Assembly: GCF_041433555.1 (NCBI RefSeq)
Contig: NZ_JAPWBR010000018.1
Location: 1-41,125, forward strand
From: Granulicatella sp041433555
GTDB taxonomy: Bacteria > Bacillota > Bacilli > Lactobacillales > Aerococcaceae
Direction of reading: 5' to 3'
Length of the DNA stretch: 41,125 nucleotides
Shown one piece after another: positions 41,097 through 41,125 of this stretch (position 1 is the first letter of the stretch; each line of letters starts with the position of its first letter). Made by a program: the position numbers and the translations under genes. A model generated the notes under the pieces. It was not told where the DNA came from, did not search any database, and saw only the letters and a program-made list of their open reading frames with translations.

Positions 41097-41125
41097 AAAA
41101 GCAATCGACAAAATAGCCCAAGCAG
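41097..41125. other. Window end, nothing assigned
   Basis: The last 29 bases contain no supportable feature. All three minus-strand frames are open up to the palindrome, which would fit the end of a converging gene, but the stretch is too short to tell. Confidence 0.3.

Noticed and set aside
1..41125. CRISPR arrays, tRNA or rRNA genes, prophage genes
   Set aside because: No regularly spaced repeats, no tRNA-like clover leaf apart from the tmRNA ends, no rRNA motifs and no phage-type genes were seen on either strand.

Overview
The window looks like chromosomal DNA of a low-GC Gram-positive bacterium of the order Lactobacillales. The grounds are the low G+C content, strong AGGAGG-type ribosome binding sites, TTG/GTG starts, the SmpB/tmRNA and MurT/GatD systems, an F-type ATP synthase operon behind upp, competence genes (comC, comFA, comFC), and a Vex/Vnc-like transporter plus two-component cassette. 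A Carnobacteriaceae/Granulicatella-like source is my guess and is not proven by anything here. Most of the window is core genome; the only mobile DNA is a partial ISL3-family element at the left edge.

Layout. 1-438: left part of an ISL3-type insertion sequence, with the transposase running off the window. 471-947: tmRNA (ssrA, minus strand) with its promoter and terminator. 955-4147 (minus): histidine phosphatase, fluoride channel FluC/CrcB, undecaprenyl-diphosphatase UppP, 6-phosphogluconolactonase. 4270-7636 (plus): AI-2E/PerM-family membrane protein, prepilin peptidase ComC/PilD, Na+/serine-threonine symporter SstT. 7684-9683 (minus): GatD and MurT, which amidate lipid II. 9878-15503 (plus): tdk, prfA, prmC, tsaC/sua5, glyA, upp. 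15641-22034: complete ATP synthase operon atpBEFHAGDC. 22116-24358 (minus): four-gene redox/housekeeping cluster (HAD phosphatase, glutathione peroxidase, PNPOx-like flavoprotein, membrane-anchored thioredoxin-like protein). 24512-28318 (plus): secG, carboxylesterase, rnr, smpB. 28366-33885: vex1-vex2-vex3-vncR-vncS-like cassette preceded by a palindrome and a tandem repeat. 33964-38997: pckA plus a membrane Na+-pumping oxaloacetate decarboxylase (oadA, gamma-type subunit, biotin carrier, oadB) under a CcpA-type operator. 39024-41059: comFA-comFC, then a nested palindrome.

How the genes fit together. PEP carboxykinase and the biotin-dependent oxaloacetate decarboxylase form one operon with no citrate lyase nearby. 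Run together in the PEP-carboxylating direction they would convert PEP + ADP to pyruvate + ATP while exporting Na+, and SstT in the same window could spend that Na+ gradient. The ATP synthase c subunit lacks the usual Na+-ligand residues, so the ATPase itself is probably H+-coupled. SmpB, RNase R and tmRNA (ribosome rescue and decay of the rescued mRNA) are all present, but ssrA is not next to smpB. The tmRNA appears to encode an unusual degradation tag, DKQQTNTLAFAA.

Three junctions (in front of comC, atpB and the carboxylesterase) carry a terminator-like hairpin with a U-run directly before the ribosome binding site, leaving little or no room for a promoter downstream. This suggests that attenuation or partial termination sets expression within these gene strings. 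No CRISPR array, rRNA, tRNA or prophage was seen.
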